Below are positions 51,370-59,036 of a DNA stretch of 64,000 nt, piece by piece. The notes beneath the pieces were generated by a model, which saw only the letters and a program-made list of their open reading frames with translations, was not told the origin of the DNA and did no database searches. This stretch comes from Planotetraspora silvatica (GTDB taxonomy: Bacteria > Actinomycetota > Actinomycetes > Streptosporangiales > Streptosporangiaceae), in NCBI RefSeq assembly GCF_016863315.1, contig NZ_BOOQ01000016.1:106809-170808 (forward strand). The letters are read 5' to 3'. Position 1 is the stretch's first letter. Every line of letters begins with the position of its first letter. Both the position numbers and the translations under genes were made by a program.

Positions 51370-53133
51370 TCAGGCTGCGGCCAGTCGCTCGAAGATTTCG
51401 ACCAGCGCGTCGGGCACCTCGTCTCGGCTGGTCATCCGCTGGACAAGACGTGAAAGCAGAGCAGGTTTGCTCACTTTTGCCCCTGAAGCCGTTCCGAGCA
51501 GCGTACAGAGTTTGTCGCTGAACTTCCCGCTGGCCCGCAGGTCGGCTATGTCCCGGGGCGTCCAGAGACCGCGGTCCTGGCGGGGCCAGGAGTCATTGGC
51601 CGTGGCCGCCCATTGAGCGTCGGTGAACAGTTCCTCCAATTCGTTGGGGTCGCCTACGTAGTCGATCCGGTCAGGGGTTACACCCTGCGCGGTCAACCGC
51701 GCCTCCTCGAAGATTTTCCGCTGGTCCCTCTTGCTGTCCTGATCGACGAGAACATGGACGTCGCGCTTGATATCGCGGAGGTACCCGACGAATTTCAGCA
51801 CCGTGGTGTTTCCGCCCGCGTCGAACAGCACGATCCCTGCTTCCTGGAGCCGTCGTCCGGTTGCCAGGTGGAACAGGCGAGGAAACGCGGCCTTCTCCGT
51901 CGGTCCCTCGACCAGCAGGAAGCAGCGTTCGAAGAGCACAGCGCTGGTAGGCAACCCCAACTCGTCGGAGATCTGGCTGACGAACTGGCCGACGCCCGCC
52001 TCGGTGTCATTCGCGAGACGTTCGAGGCCGGTCTGGCCGTTGCACTGGAGTGTCAGGTGCGCGACATCCTCAAGGGCGACGCGGTCGATCAGATTTACCG
52101 AGTGGGTAGCGACCATCATTCGAACGTTCGGCGCCGCACACTGCAGCCGCACCAAGTCCATGAAGTCCCGCTGGCGAAGGTAGTCCAGGTGAGTGTCCGG
52201 CTCGTCGTAGGTGATGATCACTCCGCGCTCAGCGCTGTCATCGATGGTCGTGGACAACTGCTTGTTCGACCATTCCCAGATCGCGAGGTTGAGCTGGCGC
52301 TGGCGGCCCATCCCCACGCTGTCGAAGTTCACCGGGTGTCCGTCGCGCTCGGCGATCACTCGGACATCCGTCAGCGCGTCCTTGTAGGAGACGGTTGGCA
52401 GGATCGACACTCGCTCGTAGCCGTCACACCTCTCCTGAATAAGGGCACAGAGATCCTCGACCTCGACGGCCAGTTTTCCGGAGATCTCCGTTTCAAGATC
52501 CTTCACCCGTTCGGTGAGTTCCGGATCCGCCAGGATTCGGCGGTAGGTGATCCGCAACGCCTGGGACAGCTGAGCCTTCAGGCTCCCGCCCTCAGCCCCG
52601 GCCAAGTGGAAGTACTCGGGCAACAGGAGCACGCCATCCGCCAGGGCCGCCCAGTCGGTAACGGTCTCCGCCTCTGCAGCTGCCGCTTGGAGCGGTCCGA
52701 GATAGGAGGCCTTCACATTCTTGGGCCCGTCGGGCTCGATCCCGAGCATGCCAGCGCGGTCCCGCAGGACCGTAAGCGTTAGGCCATCCAGACCGCGCAA
52801 AGCCTGCTCCCGGGGCACCTCCCGTTCGACCTCGTAGATCGCCCGCGAGCCGACGGCACCGCGACGGCGCAGGCGGACCACCTCCCCAAGGCCGAGCTCC
52901 TTCTGCTCCGCTTCGGAAAGCCGCCCCACGCACGTCACGATGACCTGCCCCGCGTCGGCTCTGACATCTTCAGCGGTCAGGCCGTACGCGTCTAGGAAGT
53001 AGGCCAGCGCGGAGAGCGTTGCGGTCTTGCCGCTATCGTTTCTGCCGGTCAGGAGCGTGGGACGGCGAAGCGGAATGTCCGCGACGTCCGCCAACGATCT
53101 GAATCCGGAGACGCTGAACGATTCGATCTGCAC
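51370..53133 (-). CDS. OLD-family ATPase with TOPRIM nuclease domain
   Basis: This 587-residue protein has an SMC-like AAA ATPase N-terminus (IESFSVSGFRSLADV, Walker A GRNDSGKT at residues 30-37), Walker B VIITYDEPDTHLDY, then a TOPRIM domain with VEGPTEKAAF near residue 405 and VDQDSKRD near 462. This order is that of overcoming-lysogenisation-defect nucleases and GajA. There is no UvrD-like partner, so it is not a standard Gabija pair. Instead a small WYL-like gene lies 37 bases upstream. The GTG at 53133 has GGAG nine bases before it; 48 upstream residues of the open frame lack domain character. An anti-phage role is likely by family. Confidence 0.87.
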   Translation of the reverse strand: MQIESFSVSGFRSLADVADIPLRRPTLLTGRNDSGKTATLSALAYFLDAYGLTAEDVRADAGQVIVTCVGRLSEAEQKELGLGEVVRLRRRGAVGSRAIYEVEREVPREQALRGLDGLTLTVLRDRAGMLGIEPDGPKNVKASYLGPLQAAAAEAETVTDWAALADGVLLLPEYFHLAGAEGGSLKAQLSQALRITYRRILADPELTERVKDLETEISGKLAVEVEDLCALIQERCDGYERVSILPTVSYKDALTDVRVIAERDGHPVNFDSVGMGRQRQLNLAIWEWSNKQLSTTIDDSAERGVIITYDEPDTHLDYLRQRDFMDLVRLQCAAPNVRMMVATHSVNLIDRVALEDVAHLTLQCNGQTGLERLANDTEAGVGQFVSQISDELGLPTSAVLFERCFLLVEGPTEKAAFPRLFHLATGRRLQEAGIVLFDAGGNTTVLKFVGYLRDIKRDVHVLVDQDSKRDQRKIFEEARLTAQGVTPDRIDYVGDPNELEELFTDAQWAATANDSWPRQDRGLWTPRDIADLRASGKFSDKLCTLLGTASGAKVSKPALLSRLVQRMTSRDEVPDALVEIFERLAAA

Positions 53134-53170
53134 GACGCTCTCCGCGAATCTGCTGGACGGGTTACATACC

Positions 53171-53479
53171 TCAGAGCTGGATGTCGAGCCGTACGAACGC
53201 GCTGTCGTCCTGGCGGTACTGAAGCGGAACTTCAAAGTGCTCCGGCAGCAACACCAGGCCCGACATGCCCGCGACATCGAAGAGCTTGGGGAGGTCGTCG
53301 CCTGCCCTCCCCGAGGAGGAGAACCCGCCGACCTGAGCCGCGCGGACTCGCCACACCCCGTCCTTTGTGATCCCGAGCGCCCACGGCGTCACGGTCCGAG
53401 GAAGCCCTTTGTACGAGAACTCCAGGCGATGCCGCTCCGCGATAGCCGTGCGGATGGGCACAAGTACGCTTTCAATCAC
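53171..53479 (-). CDS. small WYL-domain-like protein
   Basis: This protein of about 102 residues reads IRTAIAERHRLEFSYKG, then TVTPWALGITKDGVWRVRAAQVGGFSSSG. This is the pattern of a WYL ligand-sensing domain (a small SH3-like barrel) without a DNA-binding part. WYL domains regulate many bacterial defence genes by sensing nucleic acids or nucleotides. It ends 37 bases before the OLD-family gene on the same strand, so it may sense for or restrain that nuclease. The GTG at 53479 is preferred; an ATG at 53533 adds 18 hydrophobic residues. Confidence 0.6.
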   Translation of the reverse strand: MIESVLVPIRTAIAERHRLEFSYKGLPRTVTPWALGITKDGVWRVRAAQVGGFSSSGRAGDDLPKLFDVAGMSGLVLLPEHFEVPLQYRQDDSAFVRLDIQL

Positions 53480-53768
53480 GAACGGCCCCCAAACTCGCCA
53501 GAACGACAACCAATAAATCGTCCTACACGCCAATCACTTGAGTCAAACCAGATTCACTATGTAACAAATACACCATTAGCATCAGAATTATTACAATTCG
53601 CAACATTCGCGCCCCGCACGATCTGGGTCACCTATGGTCATCGACCACCGGCCCCGGGCGCCTATCGAGTTCGAACGTCAGATGGCAATCAAGAGGCAAG
53701 CATCAACGGCCCTGCTGAGGGCTGCTGTGGCATAGGACCGTCTCCACGCTTTGGGGGGATTGACAGCG
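53480..53768. other. 289-base gap with AT-rich segment
   Basis: The part at about 53500-53620 is far more AT-rich than anything nearby and probably holds the promoter of the WYL/OLD pair. The rest has no supported gene; short Arg-rich frames here look like chance. Confidence 0.5.
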
Positions 53769-54422
53769 TTAATCCACCGGACGGCCATGCTCCCAAGCTG
53801 TCGTGAAAAGGAGCAGGGCGTAGTCATACATGAGACCCGGGCGGCGTGCGATGAGACAGGGAGAGTTCCGGCCGTGCTCCGCATGCTGGTAGATGGTTAG
53901 GAAAGCGACATCGTCGGTGACGATGACCCGATGCACGTTGGGTAGGTCATAGAACCGCAGCGAGACGTTTGGGCGGTGCCGGGCGATCTCACTGATGTAG
54001 GCAGCGTTGATGTGTACTTGTTCGGCGAGCAGGCCCGGGGCGAAACCAAAGTCAACGCGACGCATCTCACCCTCTCGCCTGGCGAGCCAGGAGTCTGGGC
54101 CGAGGTCGGCGTCGGGCAGGAGCACCTGTACAGAATCGAGACCCCTGCCCGCGTTTTCCCAGACGGCGGTGAAGCCATCGCGCGTCAATTCGTTCCCGCG
54201 TCCAGCCAGGACACGCACCCACCGCGCACGGGCCAACTCAGCCTCCAGTTCCTGAGAGGCCAGGCGTTGACGTGCCAAGACGCGACGTACACCCAGGCCC
54301 GTCAGACGGGAGAGGAGCGCGATCGGCCACTGGCGGGAACGCATGGAGAAGGCCCAGCCTCCCGCGACGGTGAGTGCGGTCGCGAGGAGGGAGCTCACCA
54401 CGCCGAGCGTGAACGCATCCAT
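53769..54422 (-). CDS. membrane-anchored protein with PLD-like/DUF5919-like pattern
   Basis: This 217-residue protein starts with one membrane span (LGVVSSLLATALTVAGGWAF, residues 5-24), then a basic coiled segment rich in Arg, and a C-terminal alpha/beta domain: VQVLLPDADLGPDSWLARREGE, then RHRPNVSLRFYDLPNVHRVIVTDDVAFLTIYQHAEHG (spans, residues 100-185), and LMYDYALLLFTTAWE. That order resembles small PLD-like domains of the DUF5919 kind, but no HKD motif is present, so it may bind rather than cut. The ATG at 54422 has GAGGAAG upstream. It follows the nucleosidase gene by 42 bases and may belong to that unit. Confidence 0.55.
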   Translation of the reverse strand: MDAFTLGVVSSLLATALTVAGGWAFSMRSRQWPIALLSRLTGLGVRRVLARQRLASQELEAELARARWVRVLAGRGNELTRDGFTAVWENAGRGLDSVQVLLPDADLGPDSWLARREGEMRRVDFGFAPGLLAEQVHINAAYISEIARHRPNVSLRFYDLPNVHRVIVTDDVAFLTIYQHAEHGRNSPCLIARRPGLMYDYALLLFTTAWEHGRPVD

Positions 54423-54464
54423 GTTCGTCTTCCTCATCGACGGCGGCCAGGAGGAGGCAGAGTG

Positions 54465-55355
54465 TCACTTCTTGTCGATCGGGAGATAGGGAAGCAGGCT
54501 GCGCAGAACCGTGGCAGCGTGTCGTGCGGCGATGTCGTGGTTGTCGTCGTTTTTGCTCGGGCTGGCATCATCGGAGATTCCGCGCACGATGGCCCAGCCG
54601 CGTACCGCCTGGGGCCCGTCCTGTTCGTGGAAGGCCTGGGTGAGGCCACCGGCTTCCATGTCCACGGCGAGGATCTTGTCGTTGAAGGCTCTGAGGTATT
54701 GGATGATCTCTGATTCGGCATCTGCGATCACCGCGTCACCTGAGCCGATTGGCCCATTGTGCACCAGGTAGTCGCGCCTAATGCCGTTGCCGTCGGCGGC
54801 CTGGAATTTGGCCGGTTCACCGTAGTCGGTGAAGAAGGAGTTGACGGCGTGGCCGATCGGGGCGGGGGCTTCCCGCTCCTCACCTCTGCGCCGCGGCCCG
54901 TCAGGGGTTTCCTTGCGCAGGTCGTAGTAAACGACCCGCGTGGTTACGACGACGTCGCCGATCGCGGTGTCCTTGTGGATGCCTCCGCCGATTCCGGTCA
55001 GTACGACGACGGCGGGGTTGTAGTGTCGCCGTAGGTGATCGAAGGCCATTACGGTCGACCGCTGCCCCTGGGACAGGGCGCGGATCGCGGCGATCCGGAT
55101 GATCATCCCCCGGACGTTTACGGCTCCCTCGAAGAAGGGGAGCCCGCCGGTCTGGACGCGCCGCAGGCCGAGCACTTCGTGGACTGCGCCGGCCTCCTTG
55201 CCAAGGATGGTGATCACTCCTACGTCGGCACGTTCGGCGTCCGGCGGTGCCATTGCGCGGTCGGCCGGTAAGTTCACCGTCGCTCCGTGTCCGACCGCGG
55301 ACTGGCTGATGTCCATGGAACCTCCGTAGTTGACGATGCCGCTGTTGCCGTTCAT
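54465..55355 (-). CDS. PNP-family nucleosidase with N-terminal glycine-rich tag, candidate immune effector
   Basis: This 296-residue protein has a tag of about 34 residues (NSGIVNYGG then ISQSAVGHGATV), followed by a full nucleoside phosphorylase/nucleosidase domain: VGVITILGKEAGAV, VVLTGIGGGIHKDTAIGDVVV, the ribose-binding DMEAGG near residue 235, and RGISDDAS with the catalytic Asp near residue 262. PNP-fold effectors of Detocs and related systems cleave ATP to stop phage growth; this domain matches that group in size and fold, but the substrate is unproven. Its ATG overlaps the stop of the membrane protein gene, and both carry the tag. Confidence 0.82.
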   Translation of the reverse strand: MNGNSGIVNYGGSMDISQSAVGHGATVNLPADRAMAPPDAERADVGVITILGKEAGAVHEVLGLRRVQTGGLPFFEGAVNVRGMIIRIAAIRALSQGQRSTVMAFDHLRRHYNPAVVVLTGIGGGIHKDTAIGDVVVTTRVVYYDLRKETPDGPRRRGEEREAPAPIGHAVNSFFTDYGEPAKFQAADGNGIRRDYLVHNGPIGSGDAVIADAESEIIQYLRAFNDKILAVDMEAGGLTQAFHEQDGPQAVRGWAIVRGISDDASPSKNDDNHDIAARHAATVLRSLLPYLPIDKK

Positions 55356-57124
55356 CGTTCTCCCTCATCGCCTGTCGAGGACTGTTCGGTGTTCTTATCG
55401 GGTTCGCGGGCGTCCGGGCGGACCTGGGCCTTGGTGCCGATCGCCGACTGTTTGATCTCGGTTTTTCCGCCCATGTTGAGCACGCCCGTGTTGATGATGC
55501 TGTCCGCTCGCTTCTTAAACGCGGAGGTATCGATCTTGCGTGATTCGAGAAAGTCTTCGGTCGCCTTGAGCAGGCGCTGTTCGATGAGTTTCATATGGTC
55601 GTGGATCGTGACCTCGTCCAACTGCGCGTGCTTCCACGGGGTCGACTTCTCCTCGCGGATGCTCAACTGTGCGCCGATGGCCATCCCGCGCCGGGGTTTC
55701 AGCATGCGATTCTTTCGGGCGCGCACGGCACCGATTAGGAGCAGGGGAGCCTCGATAAGACGCCACATTCCTGCGACTTGGGACGGAAGGTTGAACAGTC
55801 CGCGCAAGGTGGAGCGCATCACCGCGCTCGTCCCGCTCTCCGCGAAGGCGTTGAGCACCTGGTAGTCGACGGGGGTACGGGTCAGCGCGCACGTGGCGAA
55901 GTCGAGACTGAGCGCCCGGCCCTTGACGGTCACCCGGAGGAAGACCGTGGTGACCAGCTCTCCGGCGACGTTGGCGCCGATCTCCAGAAAGTGGTGAACG
56001 GCGTCGTAGGGATCATTGATGGTCTTGTCTATGTCGTTCTGATTAGGCCGCTTCCTGAGCCATTCAGGGCTTGGCCGTACGTCGGATTCTGCTATGTACA
56101 GCCGGTCGTGCACGGAGAACCCGCGTAACCCGGTCGGATCGTCACCGTCTCCCATGGGCGCCATGGCCTTTTTCAAGTAGGCGACGAGTTCGTGAGTCTC
56201 GAAGGGCGCTTTGGGATATTCCCGCTCATCCATCGATTTGTGTTCCAGAGGATTTCCCAGGTCTTTCGCCGATCGGAGCAGTTGGACCGTGAGCGGGGGA
56301 AGCCATCGGTGCACGAGCTCGCCGCTGCCCACGAACGGGCTCCGGTCCTCGTCGATCAGTTCGAAGGTGAAGCTCTCCGGGTCCGCTTCAGGCTCCGGTG
56401 GCGAGGGCCTGCGGTAGACCACGTAGGGATGAAACTGCTGATCATGGATCGCTTGTTGCCGCAGGGTGAGCTTCCGCGGCCGCGATGAGGCAGCATGATG
56501 CATTCGATTCAGGCATATCCGCTCGGCTGCGCCCCTTCCGCCCACCACGATGGCGATCAGCAGCGCGAAGAGTGCCGTCGCTCTCGTCATCTCACCTAGC
56601 GGAATGCGGGAGAACCCAGCCATGAGGGGCGGCGTCATGGCGAGGACGACGCATCCGACACCACTGAGGCGGAGAAGGCGCGTCTGCTGCCGCAACTCGT
56701 CCGAGTCGCTTCTCCACCTCGTCCGATGCAGCCACGTGTCTGTTGCTGCTTTCGCCCGGAGTGGCAGCACCGTGCGGGCGCTCTTGATCGCCAGGCGGGC
56801 CATGAACCAGAATCCGAGTCCACTGACTACAGAGAGGGTGGCCGGCGGATTGACGGCGCAACCGATGGCGAAAACCATCAGGACGCACAGATGTTGAGCC
56901 GTTTCTAGGCCCCAGGCCCACCACGCGTGTCTGACGACGGGCACTAGGTCGAAGCCGTATGACGGAGCGACCATGTGCGCCGTGTCGTTGTGTACCTGCC
57001 GAAGGACGATGCCGCGGAAGGTGCGGTCGAGGTACACGCCCGCGCAGAGGTGCCGGGTAGCGGCATCTTTTCTCAAGGCCCCGTCGTGCCGGTACTTGTC
57101 AGGTGCCGTTCCCAATCGGGCCAT
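55352..57124 (-). CDS. large membrane protein paired with the nucleosidase
   Basis: I do not recognise the family by function. The 590 residues start with a soluble segment (RHLCAGVYLDRTFRGIVL), then two hydrophobic regions of likely two spans each (about residues 85-130 and 165-205), then a long soluble domain with FVGSGELVHRWLPPLTVQLL and a helical region. The last 50 residues hold NTGVLNMGG and IKQSAIGTKAQV, nearly the same tag as the N-terminus of the nucleosidase. The ATG at 57124 has AGGAGGG five bases upstream. It is divergent from the NrtR-type gene with two candidate boxes between. It may sense at the membrane or hold the effector (inference). Confidence 0.7.
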   Translation of the reverse strand: MARLGTAPDKYRHDGALRKDAATRHLCAGVYLDRTFRGIVLRQVHNDTAHMVAPSYGFDLVPVVRHAWWAWGLETAQHLCVLMVFAIGCAVNPPATLSVVSGLGFWFMARLAIKSARTVLPLRAKAATDTWLHRTRWRSDSDELRQQTRLLRLSGVGCVVLAMTPPLMAGFSRIPLGEMTRATALFALLIAIVVGGRGAAERICLNRMHHAASSRPRKLTLRQQAIHDQQFHPYVVYRRPSPPEPEADPESFTFELIDEDRSPFVGSGELVHRWLPPLTVQLLRSAKDLGNPLEHKSMDEREYPKAPFETHELVAYLKKAMAPMGDGDDPTGLRGFSVHDRLYIAESDVRPSPEWLRKRPNQNDIDKTINDPYDAVHHFLEIGANVAGELVTTVFLRVTVKGRALSLDFATCALTRTPVDYQVLNAFAESGTSAVMRSTLRGLFNLPSQVAGMWRLIEAPLLLIGAVRARKNRMLKPRRGMAIGAQLSIREEKSTPWKHAQLDEVTIHDHMKLIEQRLLKATEDFLESRKIDTSAFKKRADSIINTGVLNMGGKTEIKQSAIGTKAQVRPDAREPDKNTEQSSTGDEGER

Positions 57125-57143
57125 ATCGCCCTCCTGCACTCCT

Positions 57144-57166
57144 GTTTAGGTCGAATTGACCATAAG
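57144..57166. promoter_or_regulatory. NrtR-like box 1
   Basis: A 23-base imperfect palindrome with arms TTTAGGTC and GACCATAA lies 20 bases upstream of the membrane-protein start. It matches box 2 at 17 of 23 positions, sharing GTTTA, GTC, TGACC and TAG/AAG ends. Confidence 0.55.
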
Positions 57167-57177
57167 TCGCTCTACTG

Positions 57178-57200
57178 GTTTAAGTCAAGGTGACCTTTAG
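57178..57200. promoter_or_regulatory. NrtR-like box 2
   Basis: A 23-base imperfect palindrome with arms TTTAAGTC and GACCTTTA lies 14 bases upstream of the NUDIX-regulator start. The centre is 34 bases from that of box 1. GTC...GAC-centred sites are typical of NrtR regulators from memory. Confidence 0.55.
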
Positions 57201-57213
57201 CTAGGGTGGGACC

Positions 57214-57939
57214 GTGTCAGAAAGGTCCAGCCGACGTCCGCCGGCATCGGTCACCATGACGGTGGACCTGGTGATCTTCACTGTCAGGCAGGACGAACTG
57301 CAGGTCCTGCTGATTGAGCGCGGCAACGAGCCCTATCGGCGCTGTGCTGCGCTCCCAGGCGGTTTCGTTCGCGACGGCGAGACCCTAGATGAGGCAGCAC
57401 TGCGGGAACTGCGGGAGGAGACCGCGCTCGACGGTCGGAAACTGCATCTGGAGCAGTTGCACGCCTACAGTGACCCGGAGCGCGACCCGCGGGGCCGGAT
57501 AATCACGGTGGCCTATCTGGCACTTGGGCCCGACCTGCCGCTGCCCGTCGCAGGCACGGATGCCGCAGCGGCGCGATGGATGCCTGTCTCAACCGCTCTC
57601 GGAGGTGGCATGCCACTAGCCTTCGATCATGCTGCGATACTCCGCGATGGACTGGAGCGGGCCAGGTGGCAGCTTGAACATACGACGGTAGCCGCGGCGT
57701 TCTGCCCCGAACCTTTCACCGTCGGCGACCTGCGCCGCATCTACGAAGCTGTATGGGGATTCAAGCTCGACCCGAGTAACTTCCGTAGGAAGGTGACACG
57801 AACGGAAGGCTTTCTCGAGCCCACAGGTGAGCGCCGCTTTCCCGAAGTTGGCCGTCCTGCGGCCCTTTATAGGAGAGGAGTCGCGTCGCTGTTGATCCCT
57901 CCATTGCTGCGATCGAGTGAGTTTCCGGTCGGTCGTTGA
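57214..57939 (+). CDS. NrtR-type NUDIX transcriptional regulator
   Basis: This 241-residue protein has an N-terminal NUDIX domain (PGGFVRDGETLDEAALRELREET at about residues 49-71, with all catalytic Glu and Arg of the Nudix box) and a C-terminal winged helix (FTVGDLRRIYEAVWG, then NFRRKVTRTEGFLEPTG). NrtR proteins bind ADP-ribose or related NAD products and regulate NAD genes. Here the divergent gene encodes a membrane protein and PNP nucleosidase instead, which ties that unit to nucleotide status. The Nudix box is intact, so it may also hydrolyse its ligand. The GTG start is close to box 2, so it probably controls itself. Confidence 0.85.
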   Translation: MSERSSRRPPASVTMTVDLVIFTVRQDELQVLLIERGNEPYRRCAALPGGFVRDGETLDEAALRELREETALDGRKLHLEQLHAYSDPERDPRGRIITVAYLALGPDLPLPVAGTDAAAARWMPVSTALGGGMPLAFDHAAILRDGLERARWQLEHTTVAAAFCPEPFTVGDLRRIYEAVWGFKLDPSNFRRKVTRTEGFLEPTGERRFPEVGRPAALYRRGVASLLIPPLLRSSEFPVGR

Positions 57940-58002
57940 GCGTCCTCAGGCTGATCCGGGTACGCGAGAATAGGGGGGCTGGAGTCGACCACCGGAGTGA
58001 CG

Positions 58003-58690
58003 ATGAGCCCTCGGCCGGCAGGTGAGACCGACAAGGTCAGCAATCGATATGAGAGCGCCTGGACCGTGCAGCACCTCCTGTATGTGCTGCAAGGTGGTGC
58101 CGAATCGATCACAGTCGAGGATGTCGGCGAGCGAGCCGAGGGTGCCGAATTCACCCTCCGGCGGGCCGGGGCGATCGAGGTCCACCAGGTGAAGCGTCAG
58201 CAGGGAAATGCCAACGCTTGGACGGTGGCATCACTGCAGGCTAAGGGAATCTGGGCCGCAGCTGCACGACACGCGGAGGCCGGGCGGCACTTCCACTTCG
58301 TGTCGACGATCCCGGCCCGACCCGTGCAGGAGCTGAGTGACCGGGCCTGGAGCTCGGGGAGCCCAGCCGAGTTACTGGAGCACTGGCTCTCTGGCGACCT
58401 CCGCGCGCCGTTCGACGAGCTCGCGTCGGCTAACGTCTTCGGGTCGGTGGAGACGGCCTGGAAGACGCTACGACTGCTGTGGGTTGAGTGGTACGACGAA
58501 CAGAACCTTGCACGGACGAATGCTGCGCTGGCAGGGCTTCTCCTGCAGGGTGCTCCCGGCGAACTCGCCGCCGTGGGCCTGGGGGATCTGGTCGTTCAGA
58601 ATCTGGGCGCCCGGCTTGACTCCGCGGCGATCGCGGCGCGTCTGGACGCGTATGGCTTGCGGCGAGCAGCCGTTCGGCGTGCGGAGAGTA
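58003..58690 (+). pseudogene. truncated front end of a nuclease-STAND-like defence protein
   Basis: The first 230 residues look like a real domain: VSNRYESAWTVQHLLYVLQGGAESITVED, then GAIEVHQVKRQ with the E-x-QVK of a PD-(D/E)xK-like nuclease, FHFVSTIPARPVQELSD and repeated AWKTLRLLWVEW and LAGLLLQGAPGELAAVGLGDL. This is how many large ATP-binding (NACHT/STAND) defence proteins begin, before the P-loop. After about 58690 the frame (open to 59385) turns into Arg/Ser/Pro-rich text that matches no domain and overlaps the next gene, so the ATPase part is gone. The ATG at 58003 has GGAG six bases before it. Probably a deletion relic. Confidence 0.6.
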
Positions 58691-59036
58691 CCGAGCCCCG
58701 ACAAGTAGCGCCAGCCCGATGGTCGGAGAGCACACGTCGTCCTCGGGCGTCCGTGGCTGTCCTCGGGTCGCGACCAACTTGGGCAGTTGGTCGTCTTACG
58801 ATGCATCAGGGTCGGCCTTGCGCGGGCGCAGCATGTCAATGCAGATCCGGCCCACCACGGCGGTCAGTCAACCAGCGAAGTTGTCGATTGCGGCAGCGAC
58901 TTGGCGCCCCGTCGCAGCCATATTGCACCGCGTCCCTCGGCCGTGCGCGACCCGAGCATCCGGTCGGCCATCGTGACAAGGCGCCCCGCAGTGGCCCTCG
59001 TAGGCTCCGTGACGCGGTCAGGGCCGGGGAGCCCGG
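58691..59036. other. 346-base region between truncated gene and TPR gene
   Basis: No intact gene is supported. A minus-strand fragment ends RICIDMLRPRKADPDAS at about 58792 and reads like the tail of a protein without its front. The stretch may be the scar of the deletion that removed the rest of the nuclease-STAND gene. Confidence 0.4.

Noticed and set aside
51370..53133. Gabija system
   Set aside because: GajA-like domain order is present, but there is no UvrD-like GajB gene on either side, so only OLD-family can be claimed.
53678..53884. Minus-strand frame of 68 residues, possible transposase tail
   Set aside because: No catalytic motif or inverted repeats are visible and most of it overlaps the PLD-like gene, so an insertion-sequence relic cannot be supported.
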